The notes beneath the pieces were generated by a model that made no database searches, was not told the DNA's origin, and saw only the letters and a list, made by a program, of their open reading frames with translations. From assembly GCF_007845635.1 (NCBI RefSeq), contig NZ_SELG01000033.1, forward strand, positions 1 to 64,000: DNA of 64,000 nucleotides. Reading direction: 5' to 3'. The translations under genes were made by a program, and so were the position numbers. Within the stretch, counting starts at the first letter, position 1, and the number at the start of each line of letters is the position of its first letter. This document shows, one piece after another, positions 17,610-27,039 of this stretch. The stretch is from Apibacter muscae. GTDB lineage: Bacteria; Bacteroidota; Bacteroidia; Flavobacteriales; Weeksellaceae.

Positions 17610-19163
17610 TTACCAACTACTACCAGCTCCTCCGCCTCCTGATCTTCCCCCACTACTAGAGGAATATCCACCACTACTGCTTCTACTACTACTTCCACTA
17701 CTTCTACTACTTCCTATTGAGTAGGAGGATCTGGAAGAACGGGTTGAATCTTTAGGTATCACAAATTCAATTTCTTCTTTCTCATGACAAAATTTACATT
17801 CGTAAAGTTCATAACCACTACCTGAAGAACTAGTGGTAGCCTTCTGTGTTATATACGTTTTTTTCAATACATTAGTTCTATAATGACATTTTTCACATTC
17901 TTTCGCTTTTGAGTATATATTAGTATATTTTACTAATTTTATTGTTTTACAAGAGATACATTCCCAAGAATCATATTCAACTGAATTTATTTTCTCTTCT
18001 AATGATTGTCCCTTGGACAAATTTTTATTCTTATTCAATTTCATTAAACTTTTGCAATTCTCACATACATAAGGGTCATAACGTGAATGCTTAATATCTT
18101 TGCAAAGTTTTTTATACAATAAATGAATAAATGATATTGGATATAAATTTTCGCTATATTTAAATGTTTCTTTATACTTTAATAGGTAATTATATCTTTT
18201 ATCTCTATCTTTCCTTTTTGCTAAAATAAGTATTATAAGTAATCTTATGTGAAGTAAAAATCCTCTAAAAAGATATAAGCCTATGATTACATATACGCAT
18301 TTTTTAAAATTTATATGAAATACTGCAGTAATAATGGAGCTTATTAACAATATAATTGTTAATTGAAATAAAATTATCAAGAATTTGGATACAAGTCTTG
18401 ATTTTTTCTTTCTTTGAAAAAACACTTTTTTAACTACTGTTATGATCGTTGAAAAAAAAGTCAAAGAAGAGAATATAATAATCGAAACTAATACGAAATT
18501 TGAATTCTTAAGCCATTTATCAGCTATATTTTCAATAGAATTAAAAAAGGAATTACTCGTTTTATGTTCTGATTCATGGGGTTCTGATAAAGCTACGTTA
18601 ATATTTCCAAGATTTTCCGGTTCTACATTAAAATTGTAACTTTCTGTATTTAATACTTCTATGATAGGAGATATTGCAGATACAATAGCTTGATCGTAGT
18701 TGCCTTGCTTTAAATAGGGAATCATATATTTTCTTTGGATATCAGCACAAATCATATCGGTAAGAACGGGTTCCAGACCTACACCTGTTTCAAATTCAAT
18801 TCTTCGCTGATCTAGTACAAGAAAAATCAATAAACCATTATTAGTATCTGCCCTACCTATTTTCCATGTATTAAACAATTTATAAGCGATATCCTTGGGT
18901 ACTTCATCTCCTATAGATTTTACTATAACCACATCTATATGTGCCTTTCCTGAAATATCTAATTCTTTTAATGTTTGGTTTAAACTATAAACGGTGGATG
19001 GATTAAGTATTTGATCCGGATCGCTAACAAAGGTTTCGTTTAAGGTTTTAGGATCGGGGATTTTAGATAAAATTGCTTCTTGTTTTTCCTGAGAGGATTT
19101 ACAAGAAAGTAATTGAAATAATAGTAGAACCAAAAAGATTCTTTTAAGTAAAAGGCATTTCAT
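17610..19163 (-). CDS. TPM-domain lipoprotein with zinc-ribbon-like cysteines
   Basis: The 517-residue protein starts with a lipoprotein-type signal (LLFQLLSC), then a TPM domain (about 40-170; the YgcG/Psb32 family) with DVVIVKSIGDE and NNGLLIFLVLDQRRIEFETG. Two or three hydrophobic segments follow (about 220-310). The next part has four CxxC pairs (CENC, CISC, CEKC, CKFC; about 355-460), which could bind two zinc ions. The C-terminus is a low-complexity Ser/Gly/Arg tail ending in GGGGAGSSW. TPM proteins with Gly-rich tails are widespread but poorly understood, with proposed roles in membrane-protein quality control. The cysteine block is an unusual addition. It has its own promoter. Confidence 0.8.
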   Translation of the reverse strand: MKCLLLKRIFLVLLLFQLLSCKSSQEKQEAILSKIPDPKTLNETFVSDPDQILNPSTVYSLNQTLKELDISGKAHIDVVIVKSIGDEVPKDIAYKLFNTWKIGRADTNNGLLIFLVLDQRRIEFETGVGLEPVLTDMICADIQRKYMIPYLKQGNYDQAIVSAISPIIEVLNTESYNFNVEPENLGNINVALSEPHESEHKTSNSFFNSIENIADKWLKNSNFVLVSIIIFSSLTFFSTIITVVKKVFFQRKKKSRLVSKFLIILFQLTIILLISSIITAVFHINFKKCVYVIIGLYLFRGFLLHIRLLIILILAKRKDRDKRYNYLLKYKETFKYSENLYPISFIHLLYKKLCKDIKHSRYDPYVCENCKSLMKLNKNKNLSKGQSLEEKINSVEYDSWECISCKTIKLVKYTNIYSKAKECEKCHYRTNVLKKTYITQKATTSSSGSGYELYECKFCHEKEEIEFVIPKDSTRSSRSSYSIGSSRSSGSSSRSSSGGYSSSSGGRSGGGGAGSSW

Positions 19164-19183
19164 TGAGTAGTTGTTTTAAACTA

Positions 19184-19191
19184 CAAAGATA
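19184..19191 (-). promoter_or_regulatory. Promoter -7 box for the TPM-domain gene
   Basis: CAAAGATA on the plus strand matches TAnnTTTG in reverse and lies 21 nt before the ATG at 19163. Confidence 0.55.
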
Positions 19192-19232
19192 TAAATCTAT
19201 ATGTAATTTATTTAACTACAACTATGGACTAA

Positions 19233-19730
19233 CTAGCCTACCTCCATTATATTTATAATTTTTATCTTTCCTTTTTCTATTTTAAATAGATAACTTGTTC
19301 CACTTTCCGTACATCCAAAATCTTCTACATAAAAAGAGTTTCCTACCATAAGAAGAAATTGATTTTTTTCTTCTAAAAACTGAAGACTTACAACATCTGC
19401 ACAAGGCATATTCGCTGCATATTCTTTAGGAAAAATATTGAATTCGTAGTCTTTGGTAAATTCTTTTTCTTGGATAAATTTTTCTTTGTTTATACTTTTA
19501 ATAAAATTAACTAAAACCGGTGGGGTAATTTCTGCAAAAATGGAATCCATGATCATGGCATCCGAATAATCATGGTCTTGTTTATATTCTTCAATTGCCT
19601 GAAAAAACTGATGTATTTTTTCTTTTTCCTCTAATTGAAATATTTGGTTTATTTCCTTCTCGGCAGTGGTCTGGCTAATTCCTTTTGAATAAAATAAAAT
19701 TGAAAAAAGTATAAGGATTTTTTTAAGCAT
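19233..19730 (-). CDS. Hypothetical secreted protein
   Basis: The 165-residue protein has a cleavable signal peptide (about 1-19, ending SKGISQ). The mature part is acidic and mixed alpha/beta, and contains two Cys (CADVV, GCTESG) that could form a disulfide bond. No family was recognised. It sits upstream of the TPM gene on the same strand with a 69-bp gap that contains the TPM promoter, so it is probably a separate unit. Confidence 0.6.
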   Translation of the reverse strand: MLKKILILFSILFYSKGISQTTAEKEINQIFQLEEKEKIHQFFQAIEEYKQDHDYSDAMIMDSIFAEITPPVLVNFIKSINKEKFIQEKEFTKDYEFNIFPKEYAANMPCADVVSLQFLEEKNQFLLMVGNSFYVEDFGCTESGTSYLFKIEKGKIKIINIMEVG

Positions 19731-19939
19731 ATGAATTTATTATTAACAATTCTATTAGAGGTGCGCAATATTATATAAAAGAAACATTTAATTAAATTAG
19801 TATTAATGTTGAATCTAATTATAAAAACACTAAATTGTCTTTATATCTCTATCCCTAAGAATAGTAATTAAATACTTTTTTAATATACTAAACGAAACAT
19901 TTAAATAAATCTTTTATTTTTTTATAACTTAGCTAATTA

Positions 19940-19947
19940 TAAATTTG
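19940..19947 (+). promoter_or_regulatory. Promoter -7 box for the 153-residue protein gene
   Basis: TAAATTTG matches TAnnTTTG and lies 50 nt upstream of the ATG at 19998. Confidence 0.5.
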
Positions 19948-19997
19948 ATATATAAGATTTATTATCTCTTATATAATTTTAATTAAATAAAACTACT

Positions 19998-20459
19998 ATG
20001 AAAGAAAACTTGAGCTTAAACCAAATTTGTTGGTGTTTTACTCCTAAAACCTATACAAGTTTTGACGAGTTTAATAAAGAAGTAATTAACTATCAAAAAT
20101 CGATTGGTGAAACTGATGAAGATTGGAAACCGGATGAGGTTGCTATAGACTCTCCTGAATTACAAATTCAATATAGGGCTTGGATTACTGGTCCATCTGA
20201 CTTACTTGAAAATGAAACTTTAATTGATGACTATAAAAGTATTTTTGATGAAGAACTAGAGGAAGATGAATATCCAGTTGAAATCATAGCAAAATTTAAA
20301 GCTGATAACGGAAAGAACTTTACAACTTTAGAATTTCTTATCAAACTTCATAATCAACAAGCAAATAAAGAGCTAGGAGATCATGTGTTTTTTAAAGGAA
20401 TTGATGAACCTGAAATTATTCATGGAATACCTACCTATTATATAGCTTGTGGAAGCTAG
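19998..20459 (+). CDS. Hypothetical acidic cytoplasmic protein
   Basis: The 153-residue protein has no signal or membrane segment. It is strongly acidic, particularly around FDEELEEDEYP. Small acidic proteins of this kind are frequent among immunity proteins of Bacteroidota toxins, but no toxin gene is adjacent and no family was recognised. It is a single gene on the plus strand between two minus-strand units, with its own promoter box. Confidence 0.6.
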   Translation: MKENLSLNQICWCFTPKTYTSFDEFNKEVINYQKSIGETDEDWKPDEVAIDSPELQIQYRAWITGPSDLLENETLIDDYKSIFDEELEEDEYPVEIIAKFKADNGKNFTTLEFLIKLHNQQANKELGDHVFFKGIDEPEIIHGIPTYYIACGS

Positions 20460-20472
20460 AAATATACAGATT

Positions 20473-20670
20473 CTATAAATTAGCTAGGTAAAATATGAAG
20501 AAAATCACTACATAAGTTATAATTGATACAATGATATTATAACCCCCAGATTCTAATAATTTGGAAAACTTTTTTCTTTTTCCAATTAATAAAAAAAACA
20601 AATATCGGACACAGGCTCCCAAACCTTCAATAATAATTCCACCAATCAGTTCTCCTAAAAACTCTAACAT
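20473..20670 (-). CDS. Small hypothetical membrane protein
   Basis: The 65-residue protein has two hydrophobic helices (about 5-28 and 45-63) separated by a basic loop (GKRKKFSK). It lies downstream of the large AAA ATPase gene on the same strand but behind a strong terminator, so it would be expressed only by read-through or its own unseen promoter. The function is unknown. Confidence 0.5.
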   Translation of the reverse strand: MLEFLGELIGGIIIEGLGACVRYLFFLLIGKRKKFSKLLESGGYNIIVSIITYVVIFFIFYLANL

Positions 20671-20691
20671 TTGGGATTATTAAAAAAATAT

Positions 20692-20721
20692 AAAACCCAA
20701 TCAATTTATTGATTGGGTTTT
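20692..20721 (-). terminator. Terminator of the PspA-flotillin-ATPase operon
   Basis: A perfect 14-bp stem (20692-20705 with 20708-20721) with a 2-nt apparent loop lies 5 nt after the ATPase stop. A T-rich tail follows on the minus strand. Confidence 0.8.
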
Positions 20722-20726
20722 ATATT

Positions 20727-23700
20727 TTAATTCTTTCTATTATTCAATACCTTAATAATTCCTTCTAAATTGGTATTAAAATCCATTAATTGGGCAATTA
20801 CCTGACCAGCTTGGGCATCTTGGGTTACTCCCCCTAATTTATTGTTTTTAAGAAAGGTAGTTTTTATATTTTCCCAACGTTGAGTTTCTTCTGCTGTTAA
20901 TTCATTCATTAATTCTTTTAACTTCAGCATATTGGCTTCGGCATCAGAAGTAAGAGTTTGAGATTCATTCTCATAATGGGTACGTATCAATTCTTGTACT
21001 TCTTCGTCATTCATTAAGGGAACAATCTTTCCGACCATCTTATTCATGTCTCGATAAGATCCTTGCAATTTAAACGCTGGTTCGGTTCTGTAGGCATGGT
21101 CCATGGCTGCACTGGAAATATAATTTTGATTGACCTTCATTACCACTTCCCGCACTTGTATACATTTTTTTAATACGGAAATAAATTCTTCTATTTCTCG
21201 GTTGGAATAATTCCCTTCCAAATTCAATAACTCTTCATTTCCGGTTTCTATATAATTGACCAGTTTATAAAAATCATCAAAACTTCGGCTGCTTAATTTT
21301 TGTAGGTAATTATTCTCGGCTATGGAATTTTCCAGCAAGCTGAGCTTAAACAAGTTTTCAGTATTGCCAATTACATCTCCTAAGTTATAAACATCCGAAC
21401 GGTTGGCCAACATATCAGGAATTTGGAATTTTTCTCCACTTTCGGTATACGGATTCCCTGCCATCACTACACAAAAACGTTTTCCACGCAAATCATAGGT
21501 TTTGCTTTCTCCACTAAAAATTCCATCCATCTTTCTTTGTCCATCTGCCAACGAAATAAATTTCTGTAAAAATTCGGCACTGCAATGCTGAATATCATCC
21601 AAGTATAACATCACATTATCTGCCATTTCAAAAGAAAGGTTTATTTTCTTTAGTTCCTCTCGTGCTCCAGAAGTAGTGGCTTCGTTGGGGTCTATGGAGG
21701 TAATGGAATGCCCAATGGTGGGGCCGTTAATTTTTACAAAATTTAATCCCAGTGTTTTTGCCAAGTACTCCATCAGAGTGGTTTTTCCGTAACCGGGAGG
21801 TGATACTAAAAGTAACATTCCCATACGGGCGGTTCTTTTGTTTTCTCCGGCTACTCCAATTTGTTTGGCTAAATTTGCTCCGATTAGAGGGAAATAAACA
21901 TCGTTTATAAGTTTGTTTCTTACAAAGGAAGTGAGAACTTTGGGTTGTAGTTCGTTTACTTTTAATGATTTTTTATATTCTTCTAACAGTTGTTCCTTAG
22001 TTTGTGAGAATTCTTTAAACTTAGGCACACTTTCCTCTGAAAAAAGTATTAGTTTTTCTATAAAACTATGATAATTGAGTACATAACTGTCTTTTTCTAT
22101 TACAGGATGACTGCCTTTGAGTTGGGTTAGAATAGTTTCATCCGTACTTTCTACTAAGGTATAGGCATTTTTATGTTCAAACAATAATAAACAACTGGCT
22201 TCGTCTATATATTTTTCAAAGGCTGAAAAATGGTCAGACAATCCGGTAAAAGATTCCAGCCAGTTTTTCACTAAGTAAAACTGATCGGAGAATTCTAAAG
22301 ATGCGTCTTGGGTATCTTCTTCAAAAATACTTAGTGCTTTTTGTGATTTTAGATAGGCGGTAAATTCTTTTTTCAATTCATCTGCCTGTTTACTTTTGGT
22401 AAAGTTTGGAGATGTACTGAATTCTTTAAATAAATATTCCGCTACTTGTTCGGAAGATATTTCCAGTGTACTAAAAGCGGTATTCCATTGTTCGAATTGT
22501 TCTTTTAAATTATTGACTACATATTGGTAGTTATCGGAATCAGGAAATATTTTTAATACTGAACTTGCGGATATAATTAGTTTGTTTAGTTTATTTTTTT
22601 CTTCTTCTAATAAACTATTCCAAAACAATTGTGCCACGGCTCGTAAAGAAGGGGAATAAACCAAGGTTTGTAGGGATTGGTGCAATTCGTTTAAGGCAGT
22701 ATAGATCTGAATGGCGTCAAAATCATGAACTCCTTTTAGATAAGCTTCTGCATAGCTTTGTTCTATTTTGTTTTTTATGTATTCGCTAAGATTAAAGTTT
22801 TTATTTTTAAAACTTTCTTGAAATGCCTGATAGGCTAAGTATTCTGCTCTGTATACTTGGTTGTTTTCGGAAATAACATCTTGTTCCCAGATGGATTGAT
22901 ATTGATATATTTTTTCTTCTTTTACGGAATGGAAAAACCCGGTTCCGGTTAAGTGATAATATAATAGGTTATTTCTTCTTACAATGGTAAGATCTAAGGG
23001 CTGACGGTTAACGGCAAATTTGTATTCTCCAAGACTGATAATATTTTCTCCGTCTACAAAAAGTTCTGTTTTATCCCTTAGAGTTCGCAAGCTGTCTTCC
23101 AGGGAAGTTTTTATGCTATTTTCTAAGTTTTCGGCTTTGGAAACATCTCCTAGTTGTTTTAGTTCTTCTGCCAGTTTTCTTACTTTATCTACCATTAAAT
23201 CGGTAGAGAAAAAGGCTTGTATTTCTTCTTTGGTTTTGAAGGAGGACGCCTTATTTTCTATATTTTTCAGAATCCGGCTTCCGATTTGTTCTAAAGAAGA
23301 AGTTTTCTTGTTTATTTGTTCTACCAACCTTGTTTTTTGTGCATCAAAAACTTTTATTACCTCATCTCTTTTATCTGCAATTTGGGTAATAAATTCTTCA
23401 AAATCGGCAAATTTGCTTTCCATTTCTTCTACCTGAACGCTTACTTTAGTAAAGTATTCATCGCATTTTTCGGGGGAAGTAGAAAGTTCTAAAAAGTTTA
23501 CAATACTTTGATCTAAAAGGGTTAATTGGGCATGAAATTCGGCAATGGCTTCCCCCGTTTTTAAACTTTCGAGTTTTTTCTTCAACTGTGCTCTTACCTC
23601 GTTTAGGGAAGCAAAAATCAAAGATATTTTTTCTATGATTTTTGTAGTTTGTGTGGTATCTTCTATTTTTAAACTATTAAGAATATCGATAAGTAATTCT

Positions 23701-25586
23701 AATTCGGAAGATATAAGTTTGCAATTTTCATCGACCAACTGCCCGTCAATTACTTTAGTGATTTGGTTTACTCTTTCTTTCTCAGCAATTACTTTTTCTT
23801 CGTATGGTATTAAGGCTTCCTCTCTCAATAAAAATTCAACGGTTTGATCTGAAAGTTGGGTATTACTCTTACTTAATTGTTTTTTGAGTTCTTCTATTTT
23901 TTCAAGATCAATATATTTTATATTTCCATGTTCTATTACCTCTCCCTGCAATTTTCGGTTTTCCGATAACAATTTCACTAAGCTTTCCAAGGTATCTCCT
24001 TGGGTACTTTTTATGTTGAATTGTAGTTTTTTTACTTTTTCGGTAATTTCTTCCAATTGCTGTACGGCACTCTTTTTTTGTTCCTGTACTTTAGCAAATT
24101 CATCGATGGCTGTATGGGCTATTTCCTGAATTTGTTTCAGAGGCTCTGAGAGTTTAAAGGTAGAAGGTTGAGAGATCCAGAAAAAAGAATCGGTAATATC
24201 GCCTGCTTTTTTTGCTATGTCATTATACAAGCCTTCGTAAGAATCTTCTTTGTTTATAAGGTTAATGATTTCCTGGCATTCTGCCATGGCTTTTACAATG
24301 TCTTTATTTCCTATCTTGTAAATTTCATTATTTTTTTGTTCCGGCGCTTCTTGTATTTCTGCCTGGTATGGGGTATTCCATATTTGTACTACATGGTGTT
24401 TTATGGCTTCGTCTTCGGAACGGAAATAAATAAGCTTTCCTGTATTGAGTAAAGCAAATCCGTTACAGATAATAGGGGTTTCTACTTCTTGTTTTATAAT
24501 GTTATAAGACATTAAAACATAGGTATTGCTTTCATTCTGGTAGAAAATGTAAAGATAGTCTTCTCCGTTAGCAGAAGGTATTTTTCTTATAAATTCAAAA
24601 TTTTCTAATCCATTTTCAAATATTTTGTATTCTCCACTTTGTAAGTAATAGCCATTAGAAAATATAATTCCTTGATTATCGGGAAGAAGTATCCCGGTTT
24701 CATTTAATTTGGGAATATTGATTACTTCTTTGGTTCTGTTGTTAAAAACAAAAGCCCTAAATTTTTCTTGATAGGGTTTAATTCTTATTAAAATAAAATT
24801 CCCTAAATCAGCATAGTAATAGTCGGCATCATCCAACTGTTGATCCCTGTTTTCTACCGGTTCGGAATAGATTCCTTTTCCGGTATCAGTATTGTCTTCT
24901 ATTTTAAAAGTTATATCTCCTTGTATAGCTTCTATAAATACTTTATCTAAAATGGAAATATGCGGATGCACCCCTAACCTTCGGTTATCTAAGGTAGTTT
25001 TGTTCCATTTAAATTCGTATTGTTGTACTTTGGGTACTTCGTGAATACTTCGATCGTCCTGATAGATTAATTTACCCTCTTTTATCAACCATTTAAAGGC
25101 TTTGAGATCTTCTGTATTTTTTCCGGTTTGGAAAATCATATATAGATAGTTCTCTGTTCTTCTAAATCTGGAAAAGATGGAATCTCGGTAGTATTGATAT
25201 AGGTTTTTGTAATCGTTGATGAAAGTTTCGTCTTTGATTAAATCCAACGATTGGGGGGTAAACTGTTTTCCATCAAAGGAATAAATGCTAAAAACATCAC
25301 TTAGTTGTATATCGGTTCGTAAACCAAAATGAACATTGTAAGCAAAAATACAAAGATTTTCTATGGCTATAATTCCTCGGGCAATACAGTTATTTTCTGT
25401 ATTAATTCTTTGGTTTGATTCTAAAACAAATTCTACGGAATTAAATACTTCTTTTCTTGCTTGGTTTAATTGAGACAAACGAGAAGTTAATTCTTCTTGC
25501 TGTGTTTGAAGTCTCTTTTTTATTATTTCGTAAGTTCCTGAATCTAAGGATTCTGTTAAACTTTGTTTTTTTTCTAAATTAGACAT
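20727..25586 (-). CDS. Large DUF3686-type AAA ATPase (annotated in relatives as DNA repair ATPase)
   Basis: The 1619-residue protein has a beta-rich N-terminal part (about 60-430), long coiled coils (about 470-830), a further helical middle and a C-terminal AAA+ domain. The Walker A motif is SPPGYGKTTLMEY (about 1262-1270) and Walker B is VMLYLDDIQHC (about 1325). A sensor-like VMAGNPYTESG follows (about 1370). Length and order match the DUF3686 plus AAA family, often named DNA repair ATPase without direct proof. In other bacteria this family is found with PspA, YqiJ-like and flotillin genes, as here, so a membrane-stress or membrane-remodelling role is more likely than DNA repair. It is the last gene of the operon. 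Confidence 0.8.
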   Translation of the reverse strand: MSNLEKKQSLTESLDSGTYEIIKKRLQTQQEELTSRLSQLNQARKEVFNSVEFVLESNQRINTENNCIARGIIAIENLCIFAYNVHFGLRTDIQLSDVFSIYSFDGKQFTPQSLDLIKDETFINDYKNLYQYYRDSIFSRFRRTENYLYMIFQTGKNTEDLKAFKWLIKEGKLIYQDDRSIHEVPKVQQYEFKWNKTTLDNRRLGVHPHISILDKVFIEAIQGDITFKIEDNTDTGKGIYSEPVENRDQQLDDADYYYADLGNFILIRIKPYQEKFRAFVFNNRTKEVINIPKLNETGILLPDNQGIIFSNGYYLQSGEYKIFENGLENFEFIRKIPSANGEDYLYIFYQNESNTYVLMSYNIIKQEVETPIICNGFALLNTGKLIYFRSEDEAIKHHVVQIWNTPYQAEIQEAPEQKNNEIYKIGNKDIVKAMAECQEIINLINKEDSYEGLYNDIAKKAGDITDSFFWISQPSTFKLSEPLKQIQEIAHTAIDEFAKVQEQKKSAVQQLEEITEKVKKLQFNIKSTQGDTLESLVKLLSENRKLQGEVIEHGNIKYIDLEKIEELKKQLSKSNTQLSDQTVEFLLREEALIPYEEKVIAEKERVNQITKVIDGQLVDENCKLISSELELLIDILNSLKIEDTTQTTKIIEKISLIFASLNEVRAQLKKKLESLKTGEAIAEFHAQLTLLDQSIVNFLELSTSPEKCDEYFTKVSVQVEEMESKFADFEEFITQIADKRDEVIKVFDAQKTRLVEQINKKTSSLEQIGSRILKNIENKASSFKTKEEIQAFFSTDLMVDKVRKLAEELKQLGDVSKAENLENSIKTSLEDSLRTLRDKTELFVDGENIISLGEYKFAVNRQPLDLTIVRRNNLLYYHLTGTGFFHSVKEEKIYQYQSIWEQDVISENNQVYRAEYLAYQAFQESFKNKNFNLSEYIKNKIEQSYAEAYLKGVHDFDAIQIYTALNELHQSLQTLVYSPSLRAVAQLFWNSLLEEEKNKLNKLIISASSVLKIFPDSDNYQYVVNNLKEQFEQWNTAFSTLEISSEQVAEYLFKEFSTSPNFTKSKQADELKKEFTAYLKSQKALSIFEEDTQDASLEFSDQFYLVKNWLESFTGLSDHFSAFEKYIDEASCLLLFEHKNAYTLVESTDETILTQLKGSHPVIEKDSYVLNYHSFIEKLILFSEESVPKFKEFSQTKEQLLEEYKKSLKVNELQPKVLTSFVRNKLINDVYFPLIGANLAKQIGVAGENKRTARMGMLLLVSPPGYGKTTLMEYLAKTLGLNFVKINGPTIGHSITSIDPNEATTSGAREELKKINLSFEMADNVMLYLDDIQHCSAEFLQKFISLADGQRKMDGIFSGESKTYDLRGKRFCVVMAGNPYTESGEKFQIPDMLANRSDVYNLGDVIGNTENLFKLSLLENSIAENNYLQKLSSRSFDDFYKLVNYIETGNEELLNLEGNYSNREIEEFISVLKKCIQVREVVMKVNQNYISSAAMDHAYRTEPAFKLQGSYRDMNKMVGKIVPLMNDEEVQELIRTHYENESQTLTSDAEANMLKLKELMNELTAEETQRWENIKTTFLKNNKLGGVTQDAQAGQVIAQLMDFNTNLEGIIKVLNNRKN

Positions 25587-25633
25587 ATTTTTTAGTAAGA
25601 ATTAAAGGAGGTTATTTATTCCTTTGTTTAAAA

Positions 25634-26347
25634 TTAATACCATTCTATGGTAGATAATAAGAATTTCTTTATATTCTTATCAAATAAATAGGTAACTGTA
25701 TTTCCCTTAAAACATTTTTTATTATCTAAATCGTAATAGAATGTTACTTCATTTTTATTGGCAAAATCATAGCTCATATAAGGGATTATATGTTCTATTT
25801 GTTCTTTACAATCCGTGGAATTAGTTTTTAATATTTCTTCTGGATATTGATCAAAAATATTTTCATTGGCTATAGATTTTAAATTGCCTTTACTATATTC
25901 AAATGTCATTACGTTTTTCCCATCTCCTGTTATATCGTTAGTAATGACTATATAATGTTCTTTTTTAATTTTATATAGTGCTAATTCCCAGCTTCCGTCT
26001 ACCACCTGTGTAGATAAATAATTGGGTTTTATTTCTTGTATATTATTGTAAAAAAAATCTGTATCGCTAAAAAAATTATTCTTTTTTACGGAATTAGTTA
26101 TCTCTTGCCTTTCTTTCTTAGTCCATATCCAACTAGCTATGGCACTATCTGGGATTTGGGGTAAAATATCAAATAAATCTTTATTATAGTTGTAATTTAT
26201 TCTTATGGTGTCTGTATACCTCATGGTTGAGGAATTATGTTCTTCATCAAAAAGAAAAATACTATCCTTAACCGGAATATTTTTTTGTGCATTTCCATAA
26301 TTAAATAAAAAAAGTAAAAGTATCCATACAAAAAATCTTTTTCTCAT
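25634..26347 (-). CDS. Hypothetical secreted protein in the flotillin-ATPase operon
   Basis: The 237-residue protein has a signal peptide (about 1-20, ending NYGNAQ). The mature protein contains two Cys (DCKEQ, KKCFKG) and a beta-rich second half. No family was recognised. It sits 47 bp upstream of the ATPase gene and so belongs to the operon, perhaps as a periplasmic partner. It is not part of the conserved PspA-YqiJ-flotillin core known elsewhere. Confidence 0.65.
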   Translation of the reverse strand: MRKRFFVWILLLFLFNYGNAQKNIPVKDSIFLFDEEHNSSTMRYTDTIRINYNYNKDLFDILPQIPDSAIASWIWTKKERQEITNSVKKNNFFSDTDFFYNNIQEIKPNYLSTQVVDGSWELALYKIKKEHYIVITNDITGDGKNVMTFEYSKGNLKSIANENIFDQYPEEILKTNSTDCKEQIEHIIPYMSYDFANKNEVTFYYDLDNKKCFKGNTVTYLFDKNIKKFLLSTIEWY

Positions 26348-26498
26348 AGTTTTTATATTTTTAATTCTTTTTTACTTTGTATTTTCTAAGATTGGTCATA
26401 AAGTTATTTTTACCTTTACAATCACTATCTATATTTAGCTTATTGAATATAATATTTGACAAAGAATCTAAATTTTGTAGATTCCCTTTTCCATCTGC

Positions 26499-26939
26499 TT
26501 ATTCAAAATATGAGGATATAATCCGAAATTTTGTATTATTATGGATATCTACCAATTTTATTTTTAGACTTAATATTTTGGAATTCCTTACATGTTTATT
26601 ATAATAAATTGTATAAATATCTCGTACATCTACGGTGTAATTTTTTAATATTCCATTGGATTTTTTCTCTTCAACACTTACAATTTGATCTTTTATTGTT
26701 ATTTTAAAAATAACTGTCGAAATAAACTTGGATATATATGCAGTTAGTTTTTTTGTTACTATAAGATAGATTAAAACTACACTTACTGATACAACTATTG
26801 AATACCCAGAAATAGCAAGGAACTCTAATGCCTTAACAAACTTTAGAGATATTAAAACACTTATAATAATACCCAAGACTATGAACCATATAAGATATGA
26901 AATTTTTTTATTCTGAATTGAAAATGTTAGTCTATCCAT
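26499..26939 (-). CDS. Hypothetical membrane protein, probably truncated by an in-frame stop
   Basis: The 146-residue protein has two hydrophobic segments (about 13-34 and 40-62) and a cytoplasmic beta-rich domain that resembles a small PH-like fold (inference). It ends at the TAA at 26499-26501. Beyond that stop the same frame stays open for 45 codons to a second TAA at 26361-26363, with protein-like content (ADGKGNLQNLDSLSNIIF). Without the first stop the gene would be 192 codons and end 13 bp before the next gene, as is usual in this operon. A single base change (for example CAA to TAA) would explain this. It could be a recent nonsense mutation or a sequencing error. Confidence 0.6.
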   Translation of the reverse strand: MDRLTFSIQNKKISYLIWFIVLGIIISVLISLKFVKALEFLAISGYSIVVSVSVVLIYLIVTKKLTAYISKFISTVIFKITIKDQIVSVEEKKSNGILKNYTVDVRDIYTIYYNKHVRNSKILSLKIKLVDIHNNTKFRIISSYFE

Positions 26940-26986
26940 ATATTTTAATCATATCTTATTGATAATTTTAAAATTATCCCTATATT

Positions 26987-27030
26987 TTTCAAAATACACT
27001 TACTATTTTTTTAGGAAGTGTATTTTGAAA
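26987..27030 (-). terminator. Hairpin after the flotillin gene
   Basis: A perfect 15-bp stem (26987-27001 with 27016-27030) with a 14-nt loop lies just after the flotillin stop. There is no clear T run on the minus strand, so it may be an mRNA stability element or a partial terminator that reduces expression of the downstream genes. Confidence 0.45.
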
Positions 27031-27039
27031 AGATTGTAC

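Noticed and set aside
20727-25586. True DNA repair ATPase
   Set aside because: The family name suggests it, but operon partners are membrane-stress proteins and no nuclease or DNA-binding motif was seen.
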